From Clavaria fumosa (Eukaryota > Basidiomycota > Agaricomycetes > Agaricales > Clavariaceae), in assembly GCA_951802425.1 (NCBI GenBank), contig OX637802.1, positions 372,001 through 436,000 of the forward strand: a DNA stretch of 64,000 bases, written 5' to 3'. The first letter of the stretch is position 1. Every line of letters starts with the position of its first letter. The notes under the pieces are model-generated. The model was not told where the DNA came from and did not search any database. It worked only from the letters and a program-made list of their open reading frames with translations. A program made the translations under genes and the position numbers. Shown here one piece after another: positions 54,518 through 64,000 of this stretch.

Positions 54518-56435
54518 TCAACGACTGTTCATCTCGCGGGACAGAAACCGGTCGTGGCCACGGGGAGCCGGAAGGCGAGGTGCTGGAGCCCGTGAGGGGT
54601 AGAGGGGCAGTGAGGGAACGCTCGTGTTGATGAATGTGGTGGAGGGTGGCGGCAGCGGTGAGAGCTTGACAGTTGCGTCTCCTCTTGCAGGTGGAGACAA
54701 TTGCGCAACGGGCACGATGCTGGGCGGCCGCTCTGACGAGGGCTGCCCAACAGGCCGACTCGTTCCGGAATGGGCTCTGGGATCTACACCTGCCGGCGGC
54801 GAGTGTGGCTCCCACATCTTAGACTTGAGTATGCTACGCCGACGGCTTGGCTTGGGTGCGTCCCGCTGCCAATGTGGGGTGCGCGGGTTGGACCTTGTTT
54901 CCCCTCCAATATTGTACGGGACTTCCACATCTTGAGAGAGGTTTAGCGGCGATGGAGATGAGGGCTGCTCTATGGAACAGTTCGCGTCCGTCGCCACGGC
55001 TTCTGCAATCCCGGGTCGTGGCTGCGACAGCCTCAAGAATGTGTCACGCCATGATTCTGACGGACGTGAGGCATGCTGTCGCTGCGGCGGCGGCGTGTGC
55101 TCGATCTCTGTCCCCCGATCTGCGTCCGCAACTAATACAATGTTTATTTCTGGCACTGTGTCTTTGTACTTCTTCGCCGAGGCGTCGTCTGGCGAAGGGT
55201 GCCCCAAGAGGTTCTGATGCTGAGAATGTGAGCCTGAGGTTTCATACAACCACAGCGGATCTATCCGCCAAATCGTTTGGTCGCGTTTCCTTCGAGAGGA
55301 AGGCAAACGCTTTAGAAGAGCATCGAAGAAAGGGGACAAACGGAACACGCGTGAGGTGAATTGGGCGAAACGGCTGCCGGTGTCGGCGCTACTGGGGGTA
55401 TAGTTGAGTTTTCCGTTATCGTCGTCTTCAATGGACCACGTGTGACGAAAGCTGATGGGGCGCACGCGTTGGACGTCTGAGACAAGCCCGAAGAACTTGC
55501 GTGGGGTACGTAACGAGGGGACCTCATCCCACCACTTCTCCTTGGACGATCTCCGCCGTCGCCATAGAATGTAGCAAAACACAGCAGAAAGGCCGAAGAA
55601 CAAGACGACAGCAAAAGCGATGAAAACAATTTTGACCGTCGACTGAACCGGGTGACTCGACACTGTGTTGCAAAAGATGTTGAGAAACGGGTAGGGTTCA
55701 TTGAGCAGAACTTACAGTTAATTGCACCTATTTCATCAAACGTCGAGTTGGAGGTGACGTTCCGGAAGACCCAGTCGGGCGCATCGCTAAGGTCGTAAGA
55801 GGGTAATCTGCTAACCGGCACCGAGGCGTTTTGGCAACTTTCATCCCCCCAGGTCTTGAACGTCGGAGTTTTAAGGCCGGTAAGCAACCAGCACCCACTC
55901 CAGAGGTTATAGAATACAAGATTGCTGTGAAATGAGGTTTGTTAGTGTGAAGGAAGAGGCAGAAGGAGATAAAACAATGAGCACGAGCGCATGGCGCGTA
56001 CCAAGTGCAGTCGGTCGGGTATATTTGTGTTAGCTGTTCTCTGGGATCGTTGGTGTAGTTTGCATCATAGGGACGAGAATCGCCTGTTTATTTTTGTGAC
56101 GTGAGACGGAGTTGGGGAGATTGATTCCGTCAGTGCGTGAACTGAAGTGCTTACCGTGATTGGGACACCTGTACTTCAACGTCATGGCGAGCGTACATGG
56201 CGTTTCGCCTTTCTTATTGTTGAGCTGGACGAGAAGAAGAATAAAGCTCACGTTGAAGTTGAAGAAGAGCAGAACGACTCACACTAGACAGGTCGGACTG
56301 TGAGGAGAAAATGGAGAGAAACCACATTAGAATTGACCGGGACGGTGATTGCAAGCCAACTATTACCTGTGCAGAGACTCTGTACGGACGAGACAGGAAC
56401 GAAAGGGCAAAGGTGCAAAAGATCACGAGTCGCAT
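54518..56435 (-). CDS. Single-pass (type I) membrane protein, basidiomycete family of unknown function (529 aa)
   Basis: Six exons with consistent phase: 56,435-56,367, 56,297-56,283 (a 15 bp micro-exon), 56,224-56,155, 56,083-56,002, 55,924-55,716 and 55,662-54,518. Exon 1 encodes a signal peptide (MRLVIFCTFALSFLS...VSAQ). The ectodomain has paired cysteines and N-glycosylation sites: GETPCTLAMTLKYRC, TDCTCNLVFYNLWSGCW, ESCQNASVP and FRNVTSNSTFDEIGAINC. A transmembrane helix (IVFIAFAVVLFFGLSAVFCYI) with RRRR stop-transfer follows. The ~340-residue cytoplasmic tail is disordered and Ser/Pro-rich. The pattern PC.L...L...C...C.C..V.YNL.S.C is familiar from uncharacterised basidiomycete surface proteins; a receptor or sensor role is speculation. 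Starting at 56,492 instead would bury the signal peptide. Confidence 0.8.
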
Positions 56436-57501
56436 GGGGTTACATGCACGGAACGGTGCACGATGAGAGGGGCAGCTATTCTTGGAGGACAAATGTTCAG
56501 TTGTTGCTTAGCGCGGTATTCAAAATAAGGTGAGGGTCGATAGGATGATTGATAGCTCGCCTTGGTTTCAGTACTTTATGAACGCATATACTCCCCCGTC
56601 GAATGGAAACAAGGAGCCTTAGGATTGAACGCTGAACGTTGAGCGCTGAGCGCTGAGCTCCCACCCTGCCGGCCAATCATGGCGCGCGGATCAGAAACCG
56701 CATCACTCACGCTTGCACTCGTGACCACATGGCAATATCATCAGAGCCAACCCTGAGGAGCACGTGGTTAGCAGCGACATTGTATTGCTATTGCACTGCA
56801 CGGAATCAAAGCGGTGCCCACTCTTCGAAGCATCGGTTTGCGACGCGCCACTTTGTATACAGTACCTTCAAGACTGGAGACGAAAACTTATCTACGCCTT
56901 GGGCAGTAATGCGACAATGCAGACCACAGAATCCCTGAAGATGTTTCAGTGATTACTGTATCATGATGTGGTCTGCGTCACCAAAGAGTTCGAATTTCTC
57001 GGGATATGGGTCAAAGTTCTGAAGGTCAATATAGTGTGTTCGAGGTTGGCACATTGTCAGGTAAATGCTTGAGCAAACGGTACAGCTAGGCCAGAGCTTG
57101 CTTGTCATCCTTCTAAAAGCTGGGATTGCCTGTTGATTTGAGCTTGAGCCGTCGGCAACACTAACCTGGACCTGAGATAATCGGATACTATAAGTCTTTT
57201 GCCGTCGTTTGTAGCCTCGAGGCATCGGTGTGGCAATCCGACGGTTTGACCCTTGGCAGCGAGCTTCGTCTTATCGACATCTCATGGGAACCTCACCTCG
57301 CATATCCCGCCGGGCACCCGTTGGAGATCTAGCAAACGGGGGATTACCATAAATAGGTTAGGTTAGATTACGGCAGCCACCCGGTATTGCCACGCGGCTT
57401 ACGGGAAGAAAAAGGTCAGTCAGCTCAGACCCATTCCTTCCTCTCCGCCACGTTTCGTTTGACTTCGTCTCTCTCTTTCACGACGTTGCTTGTGCGACAC
57501 C
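56436..57501. other. Intergenic between divergent genes, ~1.1 kb
   Basis: Contains GAACGCTGAACGTTGAGCGC, a run of similar 10-mers near 56,630-56,655, and the divergent promoters of the membrane protein (minus) and the aminopeptidase (plus). A pyrimidine-rich stretch precedes the latter's ATG at 57,502. Confidence 0.45.
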
Positions 57502-60500
57502 ATGCCACCGCCCCCGCCACCGCCCCCGCCTCCACCACCTCTTTGCTTCCCTTTCTCTCGTCGGAAGTCTGACCTCCGAGAGAAAGAGAAACAGCCCCAT
57601 CGTCCGCAACCCGTCTCTCGGTCCAGTTCGGGGAGATCCAAGGAATCGCAGGATTCTGGTGGGGCTGCTAAGCTGGTCCGCTCTGGCTCGGTCTCCACCA
57701 CTGCCAGTCAGAAGACCCTACAAGAGAAGCGCAGCCTTGGCAAAGACTCATCGTTGGGCTTCTCAAGCGATTCGGATAGCTACGATGTGCCAGAGCTCGA
57801 AAACTCGCGGCCTCATCCGCTCAAGTCTGCGCTTGACGACACCCCCAGAAGGAACTCCGAGCTCAGCAGGAGCGCGACTGGTAAAAGCGTAAAATTCCGC
57901 GGCGGGTACGGCTGGGGCCTTGGGTTGAGGCGCAAACCAGTGGAAGAAGAGGAAGAACCATATGCGAACGATGTGGATAATCCACCATTGTATGATTCGC
58001 CGGAGCGCCTGTCCTCCAAGTCGGGCAAGTCGAGCAACAACTCAAAGTCAAGTAACAACTCGAGACAGGGAAGCTTCAAGACAATGTTCCCCCGAGCTAT
58101 GTTGAAGACACGGGACTCAGTTGACACCCTCGTTGGTTCGGCGCTGGAAAGGAAGGTCAATGATGTGCAATCGTTGTACGAGCGTCCCGACACAGCGTCT
58201 AGGCTGGAAGAGCTGCGAAAATTGATGCAGAAGGACAACTTGGATTACTAGTGAGGCGAGGCTTTGGATTGCCTAGTTTGTGTCCTAATTCGTCGCAGTG
58301 TTGTCCCCTCGTTCGACGCGCATCAATCTGAATACGTGGCACTCAGTGACAAGCGCAGGGAGTGGATTTCAGGGTAAGTTGATGCTATTCCATTAATCCT
58401 CAAGCTCATTTGTCGCACAGTTTCACCGGAACCGCCGGATATGCCGTCGTCTCCAAGACGGCTGCGTATCTTATCACTGATTCTCGATATTGGCTTCAAG
58501 CCGGGGAAGAAGTTGACAGAGCTTCCTGGATTGTGATACCAGCTGGAGACATCAACGCCCCCAAAGATTGGGTCGATTGGCTCGTTGTGCGTCCTCAATC
58601 TTTCGCTTTATGACTTTCACGCGCTGAACTGTCTTAATTCTTGCAGGATCGTGTCAAAGACTCCCGAGTTGGTATCGATGCTCGAATGATTGCCCATGAG
58701 ACAGCCGTTCTTCTCAACTCAAAATTGGGACCGCGCCAGTCCAAATTGGTCTATCCACCGCAAAACTTCATTGACCTCATATGGAAAGATAAGCCGCAAC
58801 GGTCTCAGGAACCGATTTTTCTGCATGGGAAGCAATTTGCAGGTGAGTACTACGTGTGTTTCTGCTAGCGTTACGCGGACCTGATGACTATCCGCTCTCA
58901 AAGGCAAGGACGCTGGTGACAAATTGAAACAGGTCAGGGATTGGATCAAGTCGCACCCTCCGGCTGTCCCGTCCTACTCAAAAGCAGCGCCCACGCCAGC
59001 ACAAAAGCACGTGGCTACGCTGATCACTTCACTCTCTAACATTGGTGTGTGAGCCAGTGCCGCGCTCCATGCAAGTAGTTGACCTGCCCTTTTCTAGCTT
59101 GGCTCCTCAATCTCCGCGGCCAGGACATTCCATTCAATCCTCTGTTTTTTGCGTACCTTTATATTGGACTTGACCGCATCGTGTTATTTGTCGACGGCGC
59201 CAAAGTAAGCACAGAAGTTGCTGAGTATTTGAATGCTCTTGGCGTAGAGAGGAAGGAGTACAACGACGTATGGGCGTTCTTGCGTCGCAGGGAGTGGGGC
59301 GAGGGCAAGGTACGCTTTGTCCTGGCTTCTTGTGTAAACCACCAAGGGTCTGATACTTTTTGTCCATTCTCTAGATCCTCACCTCCCCACAAATTTCGTA
59401 TGCCATCTCTTTGATGCTCACGAATTTCCGGTATACTGTAGTCCCGCCGTATGTGGACGATATCCAGGCTGTCAAGAATGCAGTTGAGCTTGATGGCCTA
59501 CGACGAGCCTACCTCAGAGATGGGGTGGCGTTTGTGCGTGTCATTTGTTGCGGAGCAAATGTGTCACTCATTCATAATGATCACAATCGATAGGTGCGAT
59601 GGCTTGCATGGATTGAGCAGAAGTACTTGCAAGGCTTTGAGATCACGGAATATCAAGCGGCCTTTCGCCTGAACGAGTACCGGCGAGGCAACCAGTATTA
59701 TAAAGGCCTCGCATATGATTCAATCTCGGCCAGCGGTCCCAACGCCGGTTTGTCTTTCCATGTTGTGTTGCACCTCTGGCTGACTTTATGCCTCATCAGC
59801 CTTACCGCATTATATACCCCGGAAGTCGAGCGCTCGTCTGATCGATCGAGAAACGCCCTATCTCATGTGAGTACATGACTATTGGATTTGCATATTTGTA
59901 GGAGGGCTCATGTATCACTGCTCTCTAGGGATTCCGGTGGCCAATACCTGGACGGCACTTGTGATACAACGCGGACAATCCACTTTGGCCGCCCGACCAA
60001 CGAGCAATGCGATGCGTACACCAGAGTTTTACAGGGCCACGTGAGTCCAGACCACTAGCGACCATGTTCATGAATCTCACATCTCGCTTCGCACGTTAGA
60101 TCGCCCTTGACAGTGTTATTTTCCCACAGGGAACCGCAGGTCGGCAGCTTGATGTTCTGGCAAGACGAGCTCTGTGGAAAGATGGGCTGAATTATGGGGT
60201 GAGTGTATCTTGGCGATCTCTGTTTGGACACTCCTTAGCTCATCCTGCATAGCACGGAACGGGCCACGGAGTTGGCTCGTATCTGAACGTCCACGAAGGT
60301 CCGCACTCGTTTAGCAACAACGTTCCCCTCGCGCCGGGGCATGTCATCACCAACGAGCCTGGGTTTTGTGCGTATCCTAATTTTTTTTTCCTTTGCATGA
60401 TGACTGTCATTATTCATCTGTGTTTCTGTTCCGTGTGCTTGGCAGATAAAATTGATACATTTGGACTCCGCATCGAGTCGACGTTGGCCGTCACTCCAAT

Positions 60501-60914
60501 AAAGGTGAGTCAAAGCGGAACAGTCCTCTTATTCTTGTCGGCCGACGCCTGATGCCCAATGTGCTCGGTTTTGCAGACGAGGGGCGAGACAAAAGATGGC
60601 CCTGTCTGGTTAGGTTTCGAGCGCCTGACATGTGTCCCGATCCAGACCAAGATGGTCAAGGAGAGTATGCTTTCCAAGGAGGAGAAGCAGTGGATTAAGG
60701 TGCGGAATCTCCCGCCGTTTTTTACCCGTTTTGTTTGTTGACGCCCCACGTCTCACTGCTGAAGGAACACAACCAGCGGTGTCGCGAACGACTCGAACCG
60801 CTTCTGAGAGAGAAAGACGACAAGCGAGCGTTAAAATGGATCAAGCGAGAGTCTGAGCGCGGGATCGGCCTCGTCCCTCCCGGCCCTGGTGGCATAACTA
60901 TAGAGTGGGACTGA
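57502..60914 (+). CDS. Xaa-Pro aminopeptidase (M24B) with disordered N-terminal extension (858 aa)
   Basis: Fifteen exons, all phases consistent: 57,502-58,250, 58,299-58,373, 58,421-58,586, 58,647-58,842, 58,904-59,044, 59,098-59,309, 59,375-59,533, 59,594-59,747, 59,800-59,866, 59,929-60,040, 60,100-60,198, 60,253-60,367, 60,446-60,504, 60,577-60,699, 60,765-60,914. Residues 1-230 are a Pro run (12), then Ser/Lys/Glu-rich disorder. The creatinase-like N domain starts near [20 protein letters not shown] and has GTAGYAVVS and DSRYWLQA. The catalytic domain keeps all metal ligands: [16 protein letters not shown] (two Asp), [17 protein letters not shown] (His), NEPGFY (Glu) and LRIES (Glu). It should remove N-terminal residues preceding Pro with two Mn/Zn ions, in the cytosol. 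Human APP1-type enzymes are ~620 aa, so the extension is extra. Confidence 0.93.
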
Positions 60915-61536
60915 TTCGTTATTTTATTGCCTGTTCGTTTTTCACCTCGCCTTTATTTTGGATGTTCGTTCCCTGCTTGAGTCCGCTTGTCGTATTGTAA
61001 TGTGTTACTTTTGTGCGTCCGCTGTATGTGAGATGATTATGTGTCGTAATGTATGTGTCGTAATGTATACTAATTATTACTAGTAGTCCTTGCCGACTGG
61101 AATATTGCGACTCGTGCCAACGCCTCCACATATGATGGTTTTTTTTTTTTTTTTTTTCAATCATCATTTTTATACCGCGCGCCGAAAGTAGCTACGACAA
61201 AGATGCGGTTGTACGCGAAGTATGTGGATTTTGTCTATGGTTAGGGTGAGGTTAGAGATTTGTAGTTGTTATTCCTTTATTCTGGTGGTTCGGGAGGCTC
61301 GGAGGGTGGTCACTCCGCATCTGTCAGGTCGAGCCTGGGACTGGGATGTTTGGTGGTTGTGGATGAATTATGGGTTTTCTGGTTGAGGTGAACGCTCTCG
61401 ATAAGCGTAGGAACTTTGCGATTGCTTTTATACTACAGGGGGCGAGTGATCGTTAGTGAATCGCCGTTAGTAGGTGTCGTATTCTCTACAGTTGTGAAAT
61501 ATATGGTCGCGTAATTGTGTCATTGGAACGGGCGGG
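60915..61536. other. Intergenic; poly-T tract
   Basis: A run of about 20 T at 61,139-61,158 and repeats of GTCGTAATGTAT near 61,045-61,066. No gene seen. Confidence 0.5.
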
Positions 61537-64000
61537 ATGGTGTTAGTTGTGGTTACAACATTCAAGCCCAAGAGCATTCCTGGCGACCACGAAGGCGCGC
61601 TGCCCTTGCAATCGCCGGACCCACCTGCAATCAATCCACCTCACTCTCCACCTTCGGCCAATCTGCTCCAGATGCTCCAAGATACGCCAGATGCTTCCGT
61701 GACTGTCGATTCAACGCCGCTGAAACACACTTCATTCACTGGCGACTCTGATATTCTGGGCAATGTCTGAGCGTATGAAGGCAGCATGGCGCAACGTACA
61801 ATGAGACCAACTTCATAAAGAGGCTGGTTTCCAAGGTTGCAGGCACGGCTGATCGATGACATTTTGACCAGATTGAAAGCGCAGAATATCTCGCACAACA
61901 ACCTGTATTATCAAGATGCCCCATTGGATTTCCAATACTCGCAAGCCATGGCCCAATGGCAAGCCCGAGACCTCAGTCATATTATGGACCTTTCTCTTGG
62001 CTTTTAAACACGATTCTAGCCTTAGCGAAGGGGACAGTTCCCAGTTCTGATGAAAGGGGTTATCAGGAAGGGAAAGACGAGCATGGTCAGGGGGGCTTAA
62101 CTATCGGTCGCAGGGCACTGCATCGTCACTTGCAATTCTATGCCTATACACTGGAGATGGAGGGTTTGGATGGCGCTCATCCTCTGAAGCCCGGCGGTAT
62201 CGGTGTTCATGGGTCTGTGAAGCGGGACGTCGAGGTCGTCGTCGAGGTTAAAGGCGATTGGCCAGAGCTGATCGCTCAAGCAGCCACATATGCTCGATGT
62301 CTTTTCGCCGCTCGCGAGACTCGCCACCTCGCACTCGTGATTGCGTTAAATCGCCAAGAATCCGAAACTCGCCTCTGCCTATTTCGCCGAGATGGTTTGT
62401 GGGCCTCCCCAGTTCTCAGACTCCGCACGCCTGACGGCTTCAAAAAGCTTGTTTATGCAGTAACGGGCATTCTTTCTCGGAAGACGCTATCTGACGCTGG
62501 AATGGAATATCTATCGGAGCGACAGGCAGTTTTCATCTCGCAACAATGGCTTGATATCGTAGATGTATTCTGCGGTCGTCGATCCGTTCGAGGCAGAGCG
62601 ACGCGTGTGTACAAGGTCAAGACAGCTTCGGGACCGACAAATCTAACGATCGAGCAAGATGCCTCCGTGAATAGTTCCTCTGTCACCCACAACGACGCTC
62701 CTACGCCAGCCGATCAACCGACGACTCCGTGCAACCTTCGATCCCGAAGTCGAATTCAACCCGTGTCCGCAAGGGCTGCACATGTTGGCCCGCAGGCTCC
62801 ATTTTCACCCGGACCATCGTATCGTGAACCTTCACTCCTTTCAAAAATGCACAGTATGGGACTTGGGACTCGGAGGCGATACCCATCCCACCAAAGGACT
62901 GCCGCCGTCACTGGCGCAGAAGTCCTCATCGCATTCTGCCGGAACATCTTCAGTCAGCCTTTCCAAGGACATTAGCATACCCAAGTGGTACTTCCAGTCG
63001 AGAACTGATGATTGGAACTGATGATTGGGAAAAATCTGGTCTAGGGACGGTCTCTCCATCGAAGACCGACGACCTACCAATCCGCGGAAGTAACATGGGA
63101 GGGCTAACCCCGTACTGGATGCTAGATGGCGAGCAGCTTTCTCAGTTCTAGGCGCATAAATACGTGATCGTCAAGGAATCCTGGCTGACTACAACCCACC
63201 TCAACGAGGCCGGGATGTTTATGCAAGTCGGTGGTTCCTTTGGAGTCCCTCAAGTGCTCTGCGACCATCAATACGAACGGGAGAGTGATGCTTCTCAAGC
63301 CAACCCCTGACCTTTGTGGAGCAAGGAATTCTCTGCGCCTGAGCATCGGAGCCTCTCACGAACTATTTTACGTCACGGAGGGCCGTCCCATTGTTGAGCT
63401 CGAGGGCCCGCGAAAACTGGTGGAAGTCGTTTTACATGCGATGCTGGGTTCATCTTGCCACATCTCAGGTGTAATAATTATTAATGGATTGTCGCTCGGC
63501 AGGACATTGGGTCTTGTTCAGCTATGGATGGCTGTATCGTGATGTAAGCAGTCCAAATATAATGGCGATTGAAGAACAAGATTGGCCGCCGGTGACAGAG
63601 TCAGTTCGGAACTCACCGAGGTGCCGAGATATCATGGTAGTTTTCAAATTTCTAGCGAAATCACGCGATGCACTAGCATAATCACTGATGGGAATCTCGC
63701 GATACAATGGGAGGAGAAGAACAGGGCCCTAGCCGACCATCGCTTTGTCAGTGTGTTCAGTTTCGTTCGCCTGGTTGACGCTCACATGAAACAGTTTGTT
63801 TCAGGGTACCTTGCCATTCATGGCCGTTCGCTTATTGACGGAGTGGCTTAGGCAGGATCAGTCGGCCCCCCGATTCACCCACACAGCCATCGATGACCTC
63901 GAGAGCTTTTTGTGGGTTCTATTTTGGGTCTCGCTTGCACGTCATCTCGTGCAGGCAGGCAAACTTCCACAAGCTGAAAATTTATGGTGGATAACGCTAT
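61537..64000 (+). CDS. FunK1-type fungal protein kinase, partial at window end
   Basis: Multi-exon gene in changing frames. An N-terminal disordered exon starts near 61,537 (MVLVVVTTFKPKSIPG). Then come LIDDILTRLKAQNISHNN, a FunK1 N-lobe region at 62,230-62,480 (VVVEVKGDWPELIAQAATYA, RETRHLALVIALN, DGLWASPVLRL), EAGMFMQVGGSFGVPQVLC near 63,210, and GRPIVELEGPRKLVEVVLHA. A clear intron (63,452-63,506) follows, then GHWVLFSYGWLYRDVSSPNI with the catalytic HRD-like RD and Asn. Next are IITDGNLAIQWEEKNRA, GTLPFMAVRLLTEW and DDLESFLWVLFW. FunK1 kinases are expanded in Agaricomycetes. Some exon joins between 62,000 and 63,200 are not resolved and the 3' end lies outside the window, so a pseudogene cannot be excluded. 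Confidence 0.75.

Noticed and set aside
57420..57701. 93-codon minus-strand frame with a Gly run
   Set aside because: Reverse reading of the Pro run and Ser-rich start of the aminopeptidase gene.

Overview
The window looks like nuclear DNA of an Agaricomycete (Basidiomycota, plausibly a polypore). The reasons are many short 45-70 bp GT-AG introns, a FunK1-type kinase, remains of a KDZ transposon with a CxC2 cysteine-cluster domain, a Helitron DUF6570 remnant, chromodomain-type Ty3/gypsy elements, and a CpG-depleted repeat half next to a CpG-rich gene half. Exon models were built by hand from splice sites and reading-frame phase, without alignment software. Family names come from recognised motifs.

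Region 1 (1 to about 35,150) is a transposon graveyard: AT-rich, poor in CpG, rich in TpG/CpA and stop codons. In order it holds a 2 kb inverted-repeat element with a low-complexity core; a Helitron DUF6570 remnant; a KDZ-derived element with ~0.85 kb inverted arms; minisatellites; a dispersed repeat here called RPT-C that carries a tRNA-like box A/box B segment; gypsy integrase and RT fragments; a rearranged 12-15 kb repeat block; a solo LTR with target-site duplication (TSD) inside a decayed ORF; a Ulp1-like protease relic; and a USP-like fragment. A full-length 7.9 kb chromodomain Ty3/gypsy element (25,632-33,546, TSD GTAGT) has the second half of pol inverted and a 179 bp segment flipped between its two LTRs. 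It lies, with flanking DNA, inside a hAT-type MITE, which lies inside RPT-C. A copia integrase fragment and a 0.5 kb minisatellite follow.

Region 2 (about 35,160-64,000) is gene-bearing. It holds a tandem pair of small orphan genes; a secreted/membrane His-rich protein; a GPH-family sucrose/alpha-glucoside transporter (minus); a Zn(II)2Cys6 transcription factor (minus); a 3.4 kb stretch without a recognisable gene; two hypothetical minus-strand genes; an 849-residue disordered Arg/Pro/Asp-rich protein (plus); a 529-residue single-pass membrane protein (minus); a 15-exon Xaa-Pro aminopeptidase with an unusual disordered N-terminal extension (plus); and a FunK1-like kinase gene cut by the window end.

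The genes do not form one pathway. A transporter beside a Zn-cluster regulator is a common fungal arrangement, but the sequence shows no proof of regulation. The most interesting material is structural: three equal-length or clean local inversions inside repeats, nested TSD-marked insertions, and a pair of LTR copies that shows CpG decay directly.
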